From positions 76,369 to 140,368 of the forward strand of contig JADJCP010000008.1 in assembly GCA_016703155.1 (NCBI GenBank): 64,000 nt of DNA. The letters run 5' to 3'. Below, one piece after another: positions 8,081 to 17,001 of the stretch. Position numbers and translations under genes: made by a program. Numbering within the stretch: position 1 is the stretch's first letter; the number at the start of each line of letters is the position of its first letter. The stretch is from Hydrogenophilales bacterium (GTDB lineage: Bacteria; Pseudomonadota; Gammaproteobacteria; Burkholderiales; Thiobacillaceae). A model generated the notes under the pieces. The model saw only the letters and a program-made list of their open reading frames with translations. It did not search any database and had not been told where the DNA came from.

Positions 8081-8554
8081 GTGGATGACGAGTGGTTCAT
8101 GCGCGAAGCACTGTTACTGGCGCGCGAAGCGGAAAAACTTGGCGAGGTGCCGGTTGGTGCCGTCGTCGTCAAACAAGGCGAGATCATTGGTCGAGGCTTC
8201 AATCACCCGATTGCCTCGCACGATCCCTCCGCGCACGCGGAAGTGATGGCTCTGCGCGATGCGGCCAGGCAGATTGGCAACTATCGCATGCCGGGGTGTA
8301 GTCTCTACGTCACCCTTGAGCCCTGCGTCATGTGCGCCGGGGCGATTTTCCACGCACGCATTGCCCGTGTCGTCTATGGTGCCCCGGAGCCCAAGACCGG
8401 TGCAGCCGGCAGCGCGGTCGAGCTGTTCGGTCTGGCGCATCTGAATCATCATGCCGAAATTGTTGGTGGAATCCTGGCCGCAGAGTGTGCCGGCATTGTT
8501 TCGGAATTCTTCGCTCGAAAACGGGTACGCCCAGTGGCGGGTGCGAACGCATGA
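8081..8554 (+). CDS. tadA: tRNA-specific adenosine deaminase TadA
   Basis: Essential zinc deaminase that converts the wobble adenosine of tRNA-Arg(ACG) to inosine. The 157-residue protein carries the catalytic HAE motif (PSAHAEVMAL near residue 54) and the zinc-binding PCVMCAGAI (near residue 86). The start appears to be GTG 8081, directly before DDEWFMREAL, which matches the family N-terminus. The downstream transpeptidase gene overlaps its stop by four bases. Confidence 0.94.
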   Translation: MDDEWFMREALLLAREAEKLGEVPVGAVVVKQGEIIGRGFNHPIASHDPSAHAEVMALRDAARQIGNYRMPGCSLYVTLEPCVMCAGAIFHARIARVVYGAPEPKTGAAGSAVELFGLAHLNHHAEIVGGILAAECAGIVSEFFARKRVRPVAGANA

Positions 8555-9033
8555 AAATCCGCATCAATATCGCCGAGCAGCGCCTGGATCTTCTCGACGA
8601 TGCCGAGAGGCTGGTCGGCACCTGGCCGGTTTCAACCGCGGAACGCGGGGTAGGGGAGGCGTGTGGCAGTGGCTGCACCCCCCGAGGCGAGCATATCATC
8701 CGCGCCAAGATCGGCCAGGATCTGCCGGTCAACACTGTTTTTATCGGGCGGCGCCCCACCGGGGAAATCTATTCTCCGGAACTGGGCGAACTTGAACCGG
8801 AGCGGGACTGGATACTCAGCCGCATATTATGGCTATCCGGCAAGGAAATCGGCTTCAATCGCCTGGGCAATCAGGACACCATGCGTCGCTATATCTATAT
8901 TCACGGCACACCGGACGACCAATTCCAGCAAACGCCGAGGTCGCATGGCTGCATCCGCATGCGGAACGAGGATCTGCTGACCTTATTTGATCTCGTTCCG
9001 GTATATACCCCTGTCGAAATTCTTGAAACGTGA
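8551..9033 (+). CDS. L,D-transpeptidase (YkuD domain)
   Basis: Peptidoglycan cross-linking type enzyme with a YkuD catalytic domain; the 160 residues are essentially one domain. The signature IHGTPDD followed by SHGCIRMRNEDL places the nucleophile cysteine near residue 137. No signal peptide or lipobox is visible, so export is not explained by the sequence. The ATG at 8551 overlaps the tadA stop (ATGA). Its stop is three bases from the convergent Smr gene. Confidence 0.85.
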   Translation: MKIRINIAEQRLDLLDDAERLVGTWPVSTAERGVGEACGSGCTPRGEHIIRAKIGQDLPVNTVFIGRRPTGEIYSPELGELEPERDWILSRILWLSGKEIGFNRLGNQDTMRRYIYIHGTPDDQFQQTPRSHGCIRMRNEDLLTLFDLVPVYTPVEILET

Positions 9034-9035
9034 GA

Positions 9036-9599
9036 TTAACGCCCCTTGAGCAGGACCACCAAGGCACCGCCACCACCATCCACCGCACGCGCTTGAACAT
9101 ACGCCAGGACTTCGTCACGCAAGGTCAACCAGTGGCGTACATGAAGCTTGAGCACCGGTTCCCGATTCGGCGAACGTAGGCCTTTGCCATGAACGATGCG
9201 CACGCAGCGCACCCCCCGGCGTCTGCATTCATGGAGAAACTCGGCCAGTTCGTGCTTGGCCTCCAGTTTCGTCAGGCCATGCAGATCCAGTTCCGCCTGG
9301 CTTTGCCACTCGCCACGACGCAAGCGTCTCAGCACCTGGCGGGTTATTCCGGGTCGAACATACGCCGGATCGTCGCCGTTTTCGGTCTCCTCGTCCCAAC
9401 GAATCGGATCATGAAGCGACTCAAGGATCACTTCACGCTCATCGCGAAACAAGCTTAAGGGGAGGGGAGGCAGACGCTGGACGGGGTGAAGAAAACGTCC
9501 ATGAGGGCTGAGTGGCGTCACCTCATCCATCGCCTCCTGAAAGGATGTCGTCGCTTTATCTGACAGGACGGGTGTACGCGCTTTCCCGTCCTTGTTCAT
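9036..9599 (-). CDS. Smr-domain protein, possible endonuclease
   Basis: A 187-residue protein with a C-terminal Smr (MutS2-type) domain. LDLHGLTKLEAK near residue 107 and IVHGKGLRS near residue 137 are the LDxHG and HGKG motifs that in other Smr proteins bind metal and nick DNA or RNA. The N-terminal 95 residues are charged and unstructured. This is the short stand-alone form common in beta- and gammaproteobacteria. It is convergent with the transpeptidase gene. Confidence 0.85.
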   Translation of the reverse strand: MNKDGKARTPVLSDKATTSFQEAMDEVTPLSPHGRFLHPVQRLPPLPLSLFRDEREVILESLHDPIRWDEETENGDDPAYVRPGITRQVLRRLRRGEWQSQAELDLHGLTKLEAKHELAEFLHECRRRGVRCVRIVHGKGLRSPNREPVLKLHVRHWLTLRDEVLAYVQARAVDGGGGALVVLLKGR

Positions 9600-9622
9600 G
9601 ATGTTATGGCTTTCTTGTGATG

Positions 9623-10567
9623 TTATTTGTCAAGAAAGCGCTCGGCATCAAGCGCGGCCTGACAGCCCGAGGCCGCACTGGTGATTGCCTGTTTATAAAT
9701 CATGTCCTGGACGTCGCCCGCGGCAAACACCCCGGGTATGCTGGTCTGCGTGGCGTTGCCCATGCGTCCGCCCTGAGTTACCAGATAGCCTCGGTCCATC
9801 TCCAGTTGACCGGCAAACAGATCGGTGTTGGGCTTATGGCCGATGGCGATGAAAATGCCTTGAAGGGCAATGTCCCTGGTGCTGCCATCCTGGGTGTTTT
9901 TCAAGCGCATCCCCGTGACGCCACTCTTGTCACCAAGAACTTCGTCAAGAACACTATTCAATTCAAGGATGACCTTGCCTTCTCTCACCTTTTCCATGAG
10001 GTGATCGATCATGATCTTTTCGGCCTTGAATGTTTCCCTGCGGTGAACCAGCGTCACCTTGCTGGCGATATTCGCCAGATAGATCGCTTCCTCCACCGCG
10101 GTATTACCGCCGCCAATAACCGCGACTTCCTGATTCTTGTAGAAGAAGCCGTCACACGTGGCGCAACCTGATACGCCCCGTCCCATGAAGGCTTGCTCCG
10201 AATCCAGCCCCAGGTACATCGCCGAAGCGCCGGTGGCGATCACCAGAGCATCGCACGTGTAGGTTCCCGCATCGCCCACCAGAGTGAACGGCTTTTCCGT
10301 CAGCTTCGCGGTATGGATATGATCGAAGATGATTTCGGTGTTGAAGCGCTCGGCGTGTCCCTGGAAGCGCTGCATCAAGTCCGGCCCTTGAACTCCGGCA
10401 ACATCGGCAGGCCAGTTATCGACCTCGGTGGTCGTCATGAGTTGGCCGCCTTGCTGAAGTCCTGTGATGATGACGGGCTTCAAATTGGCACGCGCGGCAT
10501 AAATTGCCGCCGTGTAGCCCGCCGGGCCGGAACCAAGAATTAACAGACGTGAATGTTTGGAAGACAT
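9623..10567 (-). CDS. trxB: Thioredoxin reductase TrxB
   Basis: NADPH- and FAD-dependent reductase that keeps thioredoxin reduced. The 314 residues show the FAD loop GSGPAGYTAAIYAARA, the redox-active CATC pair (residues near 135-138), the NADPH loop VIGGGNTAVEEA and the C-terminal FAAGDV. Start chosen at 10567 because GGAG lies just upstream; a second ATG four codons earlier is less well placed. The prophage begins only some tens of bases upstream, so the original trxB promoter may have been displaced. Confidence 0.96.
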   Translation of the reverse strand: MSSKHSRLLILGSGPAGYTAAIYAARANLKPVIITGLQQGGQLMTTTEVDNWPADVAGVQGPDLMQRFQGHAERFNTEIIFDHIHTAKLTEKPFTLVGDAGTYTCDALVIATGASAMYLGLDSEQAFMGRGVSGCATCDGFFYKNQEVAVIGGGNTAVEEAIYLANIASKVTLVHRRETFKAEKIMIDHLMEKVREGKVILELNSVLDEVLGDKSGVTGMRLKNTQDGSTRDIALQGIFIAIGHKPNTDLFAGQLEMDRGYLVTQGGRMGNATQTSIPGVFAAGDVQDMIYKQAITSAASGCQAALDAERFLDK

Positions 10568-10651
10568 GTGTATCTCCATTGTGTGATCGGGTGGTTATGC
10601 GAAGTGTGAGGGCGGAAGATTGATTTCCAAGTGTCAGCTGGGGGAGGGTTT

Positions 10652-10814
10652 GGTTTGAAACATCGGGAACGCGCGGAAAACTGCCTTAAATGTTATTTAT
10701 ATCAATGCATTGCGCGTAATTTCCATAAGAAATAGGTTTGAAACTTCAAGATAAAAAATGATCCAAACCGCAATAGGTTTGAAATTTTATGGCCTCGGAT
10801 TGATGTTTCAAACC
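10652..10814 (+). repeat. Left-end transposase-type binding repeats
   Basis: GGTTTGAAAC at 10652-10661, AATAGGTTTGAAAC at 10731-10744, AATAGGTTTGAAAT at 10772-10785, and an inverted GTTTCAAACC at 10805-10814. The same word recurs in opposite orientation at the right end of the prophage. Multiple end-repeats of this kind are the transposase sites of Mu-like phages. AT-rich DNA surrounds them. Confidence 0.75.
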
Positions 10815-10875
10815 AATTTTCCAAACAGAAACGATCTTTGCAGGATATTTGGCACATAACGAGCCTTGAGACGCG

Positions 10876-11494
10876 CTATGAAGCGGCCAGTTTGACGGCA
10901 TCCTCAATCATTCGTCGATCAACTGAACCGCTGGACTTCGCCGCCCGGTAAAGCATCACGGCGGCCCGAGCCTTCCTCTCTGGCGCCAGGTCTGCGCCGG
11001 ACTCTCTCGCGTGTGTCTCAATGCTGGAAAGCACGCGGGCGAACAACTCCATATCAAGACACCGGTCCGGCTTGGTGGCGCTAGATAGCCACTTTGACAC
11101 ACCATCAATCCAGGGGGCGAAACTCACATTATCGGGATGGTTAGAATCCTGGGTCTCGTTGAACCAGTTGGCTTGTTCATCAAGTTCAACACGTTGCTTG
11201 CATCGCTTTTCAAGAATATTTTCCTCAAGGCCGAGAAGCATTTCGATGGTGAACAAGAGCCGCGAATAGGCTCTGGCGTAAGCCCAGTCCTTGCCGGTAC
11301 GGGTTCCCGTAGCGACGAAGTGAACATCAACACCAAGCCCGCGCGCCAATTCTAGGTAGGATGAGGAAGGATCACGCTCCCCCTCTCGTAGTTGAACTGC
11401 GCCGTCTTTCCCACCCCGCAAGCCTCGGCGAACTTCGTCTGGCTCAGCCCGAGCCGCTCCGTTCTTGCTTCAACCGCTTTCCGAAATCTTCCAT
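10876..11494 (-). pseudogene. XRE-type prophage repressor, two frameshifts
   Basis: Leftward repressor-like gene at the usual left-end position of a transposable phage. The N-terminal helix-turn-helix is spread over three frames: MEDFGKRLKQER, then RLGLSQTKFAEACGVGK, then ERDPSSSYLELARGLGVDV. Two single-base deletions in G-rich runs, near 11459 and 11380, explain the breaks. The C-terminal 150 residues are open and resemble the regulatory part of phage repressors of this length. As read, the protein cannot be made, so the prophage would lack immunity control unless the indels are sequencing errors. Confidence 0.7.
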
Positions 11495-11573
11495 GCAAGT
11501 ATCCCGTTTGTGCTAATGTTCCCATTCGTGATATTTTTCGCGTATGCGATGCGACATGTTACAGGAGGCCAAG
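11495..11573. promoter_or_regulatory. Divergent early control region of the prophage
   Basis: Short AT-richer gap between the leftward repressor and the rightward small HTH gene. In this phage class such a gap holds the early promoters and operators. I see no unambiguous -35/-10 pair. A strong ribosome site, AGGAGG, occurs at 11563-11568. Confidence 0.4.
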
Positions 11574-11771
11574 ATGGAAGGGTTACGGAAGCGGGAAGAT
11601 GTACTGGCGGACTTCATCAATAAAGGGCGCAGCATTCGCGGTTGGGCCATCGCCAACGAGCTAGACCCCAGCGTTGTGCATGGCGTGCTCAACGGGCGCC
11701 TGAAAGGACGCATAGGCGAGGCTCATAAAGCCGCTGTCAAGCTGGGGCTCAAGCATGGCGAGATCGTCTAG
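11574..11771 (+). CDS. Small HTH DNA-binding protein, BcepMu gp16-like
   Basis: A 65-residue protein predicted to bind DNA. The helix-turn-helix segment SIRGWAIANELDPSVVHGVL lies in the middle and is followed by a basic stretch. Size, motif and position between repressor and transposase match the BcepMu gp16 / Ner-like regulators of transposable phages. The ATG at 11574 is preceded by AGGAGG with five-base spacing; an earlier in-frame start lacks this. It probably represses or modulates early transcription. Confidence 0.65.
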   Translation: MEGLRKREDVLADFINKGRSIRGWAIANELDPSVVHGVLNGRLKGRIGEAHKAAVKLGLKHGEIV

Positions 11772-11774
11772 CAA

Positions 11775-11946
11775 GGTCGGGCATTTTGCCGAGGAAACGC
11801 CCGACCTTTCGCCGAAAAGGTCGGGCGTTATGGGTGGGCCTGTAGAAACAACGCCCGACCATGCCGGAACCCTCGCCGTTACAGGGTTTGAGCGTGTTGA
11901 ATCAGGTAATAACACCCGACCTTTGCAGAAACCAGGGTCGGGCGCC
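11775..11946 (+). repeat. Six-copy GGTCGGGCGTT repeat cluster before the transposase
   Basis: Eleven-base word GGTCGGGCGTT or close variants in both orientations: 11775 (+), 11796 (-), 11819 (+), 11850 (-), 11911 (-), 11936 (+). Copies two and three form a 14-bp perfect stem (11793-11832 region) with a CGCCGA-type loop. The cluster fills the gap between the small HTH gene and the transposase. It could be an operator array or an internal enhancer like that of phage Mu; this is inference. Confidence 0.7.
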
Positions 11947-11953
11947 CCCAACG

Positions 11954-14004
11954 GTGATAACTGCCAACAAGGCGGCCGAACTTGAAGCGTTACACCTGCG
12001 CACCATCAAGCGCCGTTGCAAGTCCGGAAAGTACCCCGGCGCCTACAAATCCAGTATGAACGGCGGCGACGGCTGGCTGATCCCGCCCGAGGCACTGAGC
12101 CGCGAGGCACAACGGAAGCTTCTTGCCGAAACCATCCCAGCGCCGGCCACAGTGGCCGCGCCCGTGGCGGTATCCCGCGAGGAATACCGCACCATGATGG
12201 ACGCCTATGAACGGAAGGATTCCAACTTCAAGCGCCGGGCCGAACATGCTGCCGCCGCCGTCGTGGCCTTCCTGGAACTTCGCCAGTCCGGCCTATCCGT
12301 GGCGATGGCGGAACGGTCCATTGCCGAAAGCCACAGCATGAGCAAGACCACACTTTGGCGGGCGCGCACAGACGTTGACGGCCGTGACCGCCAGTATTGG
12401 GAGGCCATCTTGGCCCGAGCTACCACGGCGGACGTGGCAGGGCTGAATTCACCCAGGAAGCTTATGACTGGATACTCCGCAAGTACCTGAGCAAGACCAA
12501 GCCGCCCCTGTCCGCCATCCTTCCGGATGCCAGGAAAGAGGCCGCGCGGCAGGGCTGGATCATCCCCAAGGATAAGACCGTCCAGGCCCGCATAGACGAA
12601 GAACCGGACTGGAAGATCATTGCTGGCAGGGAAGGCGAGAAGGCGCTTGAGCGCACCTTCCCCCCGGTGGAACGGGATTACACCTCGCTTGACCTGCATG
12701 AAATGTGGGAATCAGACGGGCGCCGGATGGATGTTTGGTGCACCTGGCCGGATGGCAGCCTAGGCCGCCCCCATGCCGTTATCTGGCGGGAGTGCCGAAC
12801 CCGGATGCCGCTTGCCCTCAGGATTTACAAGAGCGAATCAGGTGAGCTGGTTATCAACTCCTGGCATCCGCTTTTGAACTGACCGGAACGCGACCGAAAT
12901 TTGCCAAGATAGACAACGGCCGCGCCTACGCAAACAAACACATGACCGGCGGCCAGGCCACCCGCTACCGCTTCAAGATCAACCCGGATGAACCCATCGG
13001 CATCATGACCCGCGCGAGCATCCTTGCGCGATGGTCCAAGCCAGGGCGGGGCCAGGATAAGCCCGTTGAATCCTTCTGGAACTACGTTGCCAACCATTGC
13101 GACAAGACGCCGGAATTCGAGGGGGCGTATTGCGGTAGAAACCCGGTAGAAAAACCGGAAGGGTTTGACGCGCGCAAGGCAGTACCCATCGCCGCCTATC
13201 TGGAGAAGCTGAAACAGGTTGTGTTGCGCTTCGCCAGCGAGAGGCCGCACCGTGGGCAGGGCATGGACGGCAAGACCCCGCTTGCCCTGTTGGAAGAACT
13301 TTCTCGCGATTACATCCCCAATCCGGTTGACCCCGCCATCCTGCGCCTATGCCGCATGGGGGTTGCCACGGTAAAGCCCGACAAGCGGGATAACAGCCTG
13401 AATTTCAAGATGGACGGCTATAGGGAAGCGCGTTACTGGAGCGAAGCTCTCGCGGCCCTGCCGCAACGCGACAAGGACAAGAAATTCAGCGTCTATTACG
13501 ACTTCGGCGACCCGCTCAAGCCGGTTCTTGTCTACGACGGCGAGAAATTCATTTGCGAAGCCGCGAACATCGGCAGCATTGAATTCAACGAAGACGGCGG
13601 CGAGAAAACCGGCGCTCACATGGAAACCAAGGGCGCCTATCTCAAGGCCCGCAAGGCGGCTCTCAAGGCTTCCAAGGGCGCCGCGCCTTCCGCCCTGCCG
13701 GACCTGGTCGCGGCTGACGCCGGTACGACCGCAACGCCCTTCGTCGCCATCAACCAACCCGCCAAGCTACCGGCGCCATCGGTAACCCTGCCTGAAAACG
13801 ACGAAAGCGAGGATGCGCGCTTGGCTGAAATGGCCCGCCGGCAACGGGGAGAAAAACTTGCCGGACTGGATGTGCAGCAACGCACCCGCAAACGACGAAA
13901 GCGAGGATGCGCGCTTGGCTGAAATGGCCCGCCGGCAACGGGAGAAAAACTTGCCGGACTGGATGCGCGGCAACGCACCCGCCCGGCTTGGCACAACAGA
14001 CTAA
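11954..14004 (+). pseudogene. Mu-type DDE transposase (MuA-like), three frameshifts
   Basis: DDE recombinase that would bind the end repeats and carry out transposition. The N-terminus has a MuA-type winged helix (TIKRRCKSGKYPGAYK, then DGWLIPPEALSREAQRKLL). The core shows the first Asp in MDVWCTWPDG, the second in AKIDNGRAYA and the third acidic residue in DKPVESFWNY. A Mu-type C-terminal barrel and a charged tail follow. The frame breaks near 12415 and 12865 (one base missing each) and near 13849 (one extra G). The start is probably GTG 11954. All three catalytic acids remain, but the gene is broken as read. Confidence 0.8.
13797..13983 (+). repeat. Tandem duplication in the transposase tail
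   Basis: Two nearly identical units starting at 13797 and 13891. The period is 94 bases because the first copy has one extra G; the coding unit is 93 bases (31 codons) encoding NDESEDARLAEMARRQRE and following residues. The frameshift in copy one therefore post-dates or accompanied the duplication. Confidence 0.85.
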
Positions 14005-14013
14005 GGAGTAGAC

Positions 14014-15080
14014 ATGTTATCCAATGCCGCACCAAACATCCCCGATGATTTATTGGTTACTAATATCAGCCTCACTAAGCCCATAGACCCGGCCCGCTGG
14101 GAGTCCATCCGAAACCGTGTCATAGATGCAGTTCAATCCAGGGGCTTCACCCTGGCTCGAATCGCGGCCGAAACCGGGGTAGATGTTGACCACCGGAAGC
14201 CTGGCTGATTCGCCCCGGAGATTTCAGCCCGTGGGGCGTGCGGGTAGGGGAGAAAAGCCAGTCCGAGAAAATCGCCGAAGCCATGGAAAAGCGCCTGGAA
14301 CAACTCGACCAGGTGGCCGCGCAATGGCGCGAGCCGGACAGGGTGGAAACCAGCGTTACCCGCGCCATCATGGAAGGCATCGCCACCTTCCGCGATATGT
14401 GCCGGATGGGCCTGATCGAAGCCGCGTCCGGCCTGGGCAAGAGCGCAGCCATCCGCGAATACATCGCCCGCGCCATGAAGGCGGAAGGCTACGACTGCCC
14501 CGTCTGGTTCGTCACCCTGGGCGAAACCAAGCTAACCGTCAAGGCGCTATTGCTTGAAATGGCGGAACAGTGCGGCGCTACGAATTACCAGCCCAACAAC
14601 GAAAACAGCATGAAGCGGGCCATTCTGGACGCCACCCGAGACCGGGGCGGTATCTTCATCTTTGATGAAGGGCAGCAGCTGGGCGAGGCGAAGTTCATGA
14701 ACGGAATCAACCTGCTCAACTTGTTGCGTGAATTCCCGGATGACGGATATTTCGGCGTAGCCTTGCTCGATAACGGCGAGGTTTACCGCCGCCTGTCCGC
14801 CGGGAAGCACACTCAGATTCGCCGCCGGGTGGAAACCTGGCGAGTCGAAATCGCCGAACCCGGGCGGGGCAGGAAAGGCCAGCCCGCCCTATGCCAAGAT
14901 GATGTTTTCCTCATCATGGCCGCCTGGGGCGTGCATGGTGAAAAGGAAGTGAAATACTGCCTCAAGGCCGCCGCCCTGCCGGGCGCCCTGGGCACCCTGA
15001 CCGATATATTCCGGGCCGCCCTGCGCCGCTTCGGCAGTATCGACGCCGCCACCATGAACATAATCCGGCGGCTGACATGA
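14014..15080 (+). pseudogene. MuB-like transposition ATPase, two frameshifts
   Basis: AAA-type ATPase that would deliver target DNA to the transposase. The N-terminal HTH-like region (FTLARIAAETGVDV) is followed by LADSP, GDFSPWGVRVGE and a long ATPase domain with Walker A EAASGLGKSAAI and Walker B GGIFIFDEGQQ. Single extra bases near 14188 and 14217 break the N-terminal 75 residues away from the ATPase part, which is open to 15080. The start at 14014 has AAGGAG upstream. A shorter product from a later start could retain the ATPase domain but not the HTH. Confidence 0.72.
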
Positions 15081-15517
15081 ACCGCGCCCGCCTGATCGCC
15101 CTGATTCATGCCGGCGCCCAGGCGCTGGGCATGGACGAAGAGACGCGCCGCGCCTGGATGGAAAAGCACACCGGCAAGCGGAGTTGCACGAATTGCAGCG
15201 AGTCTGAGCTATCTCGCCTTGGCGACGAGCTGCGGGCCGCTGGGTATCAGCCCGGTCCGGCGACCAGGGCGCCGGGCGGAAGTGGGCCGGGGCGTCCCAC
15301 CAAGTCACAGTGGGGCCTGATTGCCAAGCTGGCCAAGCAGAAAGGCATGAGCGGGCTTGATGATCCGAGCTTGGCCGCCTTCGCCAAAAAGGTATGCAAG
15401 GTGGATTCCCTGCGCTTTCTGGATCAAGCCGGCGCCAGGGCCTTGATAGTGGCCCTCGAACGCTGGATCGTTTGGGAGATCAACCACCCCAAGAAAGACG
15501 CCAAGGCGCGCAAGTAA
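15077..15517 (+). CDS. gemA: GemA-like phage regulatory protein (Mu gp16 / DUF1018)
   Basis: A 146-residue intact protein of the family named after Mu GemA, which modulates host gene expression and DNA supercoiling. N-terminal NRARLIALIHAGAQALGMDEETRR and the HTGKRSCTNCSESEL block fit the family, and a basic C-terminal helix follows. It overlaps the MuB-like gene by four bases, as in related phages. It is one of the few undamaged early genes here. Confidence 0.75.
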   Translation: MNRARLIALIHAGAQALGMDEETRRAWMEKHTGKRSCTNCSESELSRLGDELRAAGYQPGPATRAPGGSGPGRPTKSQWGLIAKLAKQKGMSGLDDPSLAAFAKKVCKVDSLRFLDQAGARALIVALERWIVWEINHPKKDAKARK

Positions 15518-15524
15518 GGCGCTT

Positions 15525-15606
15525 GCGGCCGGGTTGGACTCGAACCAACATCCGCGCGGCGGCATTCTGCCGCCCCGCCCCCTTACCCATCGGGGTACAC
15601 AGCCGC
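15525..15606 (-). tRNA. tRNA-like cloverleaf 1 (82 nt), anticodon unclear
   Basis: Minus-strand sequence with a perfect T-arm GTTGG-TTCGAGT-CCAAC, a 17-base anticodon-type arm (GGCGG, loop CAGAATG, CCGCC) and a closing stem that continues beyond seven pairs. Position 33 is A instead of U, and the D-arm is a short ACCC/GGGT hairpin. The middle triplet would be GAA, but I do not assign an isotype. It may be a degenerate tRNA or a tRNA mimic. Confidence 0.4.
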
Positions 15607-16095
15607 AAGCTGTGTATAGGTTAGCACAGGGCCGGCGCCACATGAACACGCGTCAAACCACGCAACCGCGCTGATTTTCAGAGATTACTGTCACCATCAA
15701 CGGCTCGTGTTTCACAAATTGCTGACTTCCAGCCCCTCGCCCTTGATAACCGAAAACGCTTAAAACGCCCCACAAGCAATTTTTCTAGCCGACTGGCTAC
15801 CCATGTAGCCACCCCATGCCGATACCCGCGTTAACCTAGCGTTAAATTCGCTCCCAGGGGTATGTTCTGCATTGGTGAGGTCCGGGTTTGGGGCGAGCCG
15901 GCACGAAATCACTTACGCAATGGCCCGGCGACCCGTCAGGGTGGCGAGTACGATTACTCGCGGGGTATGCTTAACCGTGTGAGGCAGCATGGGCAACCGG
16001 ATATCGGTTCCGGGAGCGTTTCGGACGTGAATGACAAGGAGCCTCACGCCCTCACCAGGCGCGCGGCCTGATCATGGCATGACTGGGTTTGGAAC
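15607..16095. other. Non-coding stretch of the prophage
   Basis: About 490 bases without a convincing gene. A 69-codon open frame at 15862-16071 has no ribosome site and no recognisable protein pattern. A GCGTTAA pair (about 15830-15846) is the only short repeat noted. It may hold late-control sequences or be the scar of deleted lysis genes. Confidence 0.4.
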
Positions 16096-16166
16096 CGATG
16101 CGGGCGGGAGTCGAACCCACATAAGCGGTGAATGACCGTCCTGTTGCCGATTGCAGGTACCGCATC
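16096..16166 (-). tRNA. tRNA-like cloverleaf 2 (71 nt), anticodon unclear
   Basis: Minus-strand sequence with a perfect seven-base acceptor (GATGCGG / CCGCATC, extended to ten pairs), a D-arm CCTG/CAGG with a GG-containing loop, and a T-arm GTGGG-TTCGACT-CCCGC. The anticodon arm is short (CGGT/ACCG), so no anticodon can be read with confidence. It is the best D- and T-arm match of the three. Confidence 0.45.
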
Positions 16167-16168
16167 GG

Positions 16169-16244
16169 TGGGCGGCGCCGGATTCGAACCGGATCATAGT
16201 TGCGGTTGCCCGCCCCTAACCGTTCCCATTGGAAACTACCGCCC
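16169..16244 (-). tRNA. tRNA-like cloverleaf 3 (76 nt), anticodon unclear
   Basis: Minus-strand sequence of normal tRNA length. It has a seven-pair acceptor GGGCGGT / GCCGCCC, discriminator A followed by CCG, and T-arm TCCGG-TTCGAAT-CCGGC. The D region is replaced by a GTTTCC/GGGAAC hairpin, and the anticodon stem CGGTT/AACCG has a ten-base loop. It lies three bases from cloverleaf 2. Confidence 0.42.
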
Positions 16245-16350
16245 AACTCCATGATACCCGCTTGACAGGCGCGAATCACCGGGCGCATTCTTCACACGTC
16301 GCGGTAAATCCCGCGTCCGGGTTTAGCGGCCTGGTTACAACAGAGCGGAC

Positions 16351-16373
16351 AGACGCTCACAGCGTCTTTTTTT
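16351..16373 (+). terminator. Rho-independent terminator
   Basis: Stem AGACGCT / AGCGTCT with a CAC loop followed by seven T residues. It lies downstream of the tRNA-like region and 130 bases before the next open frame. Confidence 0.85.
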
Positions 16374-16504
16374 ACGTCCGCAGCGCGCGGCCTGGCCATC
16401 AGTTTCGGCGGGCCGGGCGGGGATACCTTCGGGTATGCCGGTTTCTGTTGCCGGTCCGCTAACCCCGTCCGGTTCCGCCCCCCGTTTAGCGGCGGGGAGC
16501 GGGA

Positions 16505-16858
16505 ATGCAAACCGCAACAGATAAGGATGCCATCATGGCCAATCAATGCTTCAACCCCGCCACCATCAGCCTTCCCGGCGCCAGCCTCAAGGCTGCCCAT
16601 GCCAGGGCACAACTGTCCTACCTGGCCGCGTATACCCCCGAGAGTATCACCGCCGCCGCCCTGTCCACGGGCACGCCCCGCAGCGCCGAATATCGCGCCG
16701 GCCTGCTGGACGTGCTGAAATTCAAGATGCGCGGTGAACGCATCATCTGCATACACCAAGCCGGCACCGCACAGTTTGACGCCTACATGGCTGGCAACCT
16801 GCGCGGCTTCGACGTGTACCGGGCGCACCTGGAACAGCAAGGGGGCCGTCATGACTGA
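16505..16858 (+). CDS. Phage protein of unknown function
   Basis: 117-residue open frame with a GGGAG-type site just before the ATG at 16505; a second ATG at 16535 (MANQCFNPAT) is a possible start. The sequence is alanine-rich in the first half and has a mixed basic helix near residue 75. No known domain is recognised. It lies in the middle region of the prophage and overlaps the next small frame by eight bases. Confidence 0.5.
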   Translation: MQTATDKDAIMANQCFNPATISLPGASLKAAHARAQLSYLAAYTPESITAAALSTGTPRSAEYRAGLLDVLKFKMRGERIICIHQAGTAQFDAYMAGNLRGFDVYRAHLEQQGGRHD

Positions 16859-16976
16859 TGCCGATACCCGCGTAGCCGCTTTCAGGTGCGCCTGCGAACC
16901 CTTGGACGCAGCCCGCGCCAAGCAACCCACTCCGGCGCCGGCCGGCGCCTCGCACGGAACACGGCACCTTCGGTGA
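16851..16976 (+). CDS. Very small phage protein, unknown
   Basis: 41-residue frame starting MTDADTRVAAFRC inside the end of the preceding gene. Two cysteines lie near residues 13 and 15. Overlap and codon use suggest translation coupled to the upstream gene, but there is no homology to name. Confidence 0.35.
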   Translation: MTDADTRVAAFRCACEPLDAARAKQPTPAPAGASHGTRHLR

Positions 16977-17001
16977 AAGCGCCCCGTCTGAAACACCGCT
17001 G

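Noticed and set aside
15862..16071. 69-residue protein gene in the prophage gap
   Set aside because: No ribosome site, no domain pattern, and it lies in a region otherwise made of tRNA-like and non-coding sequence.
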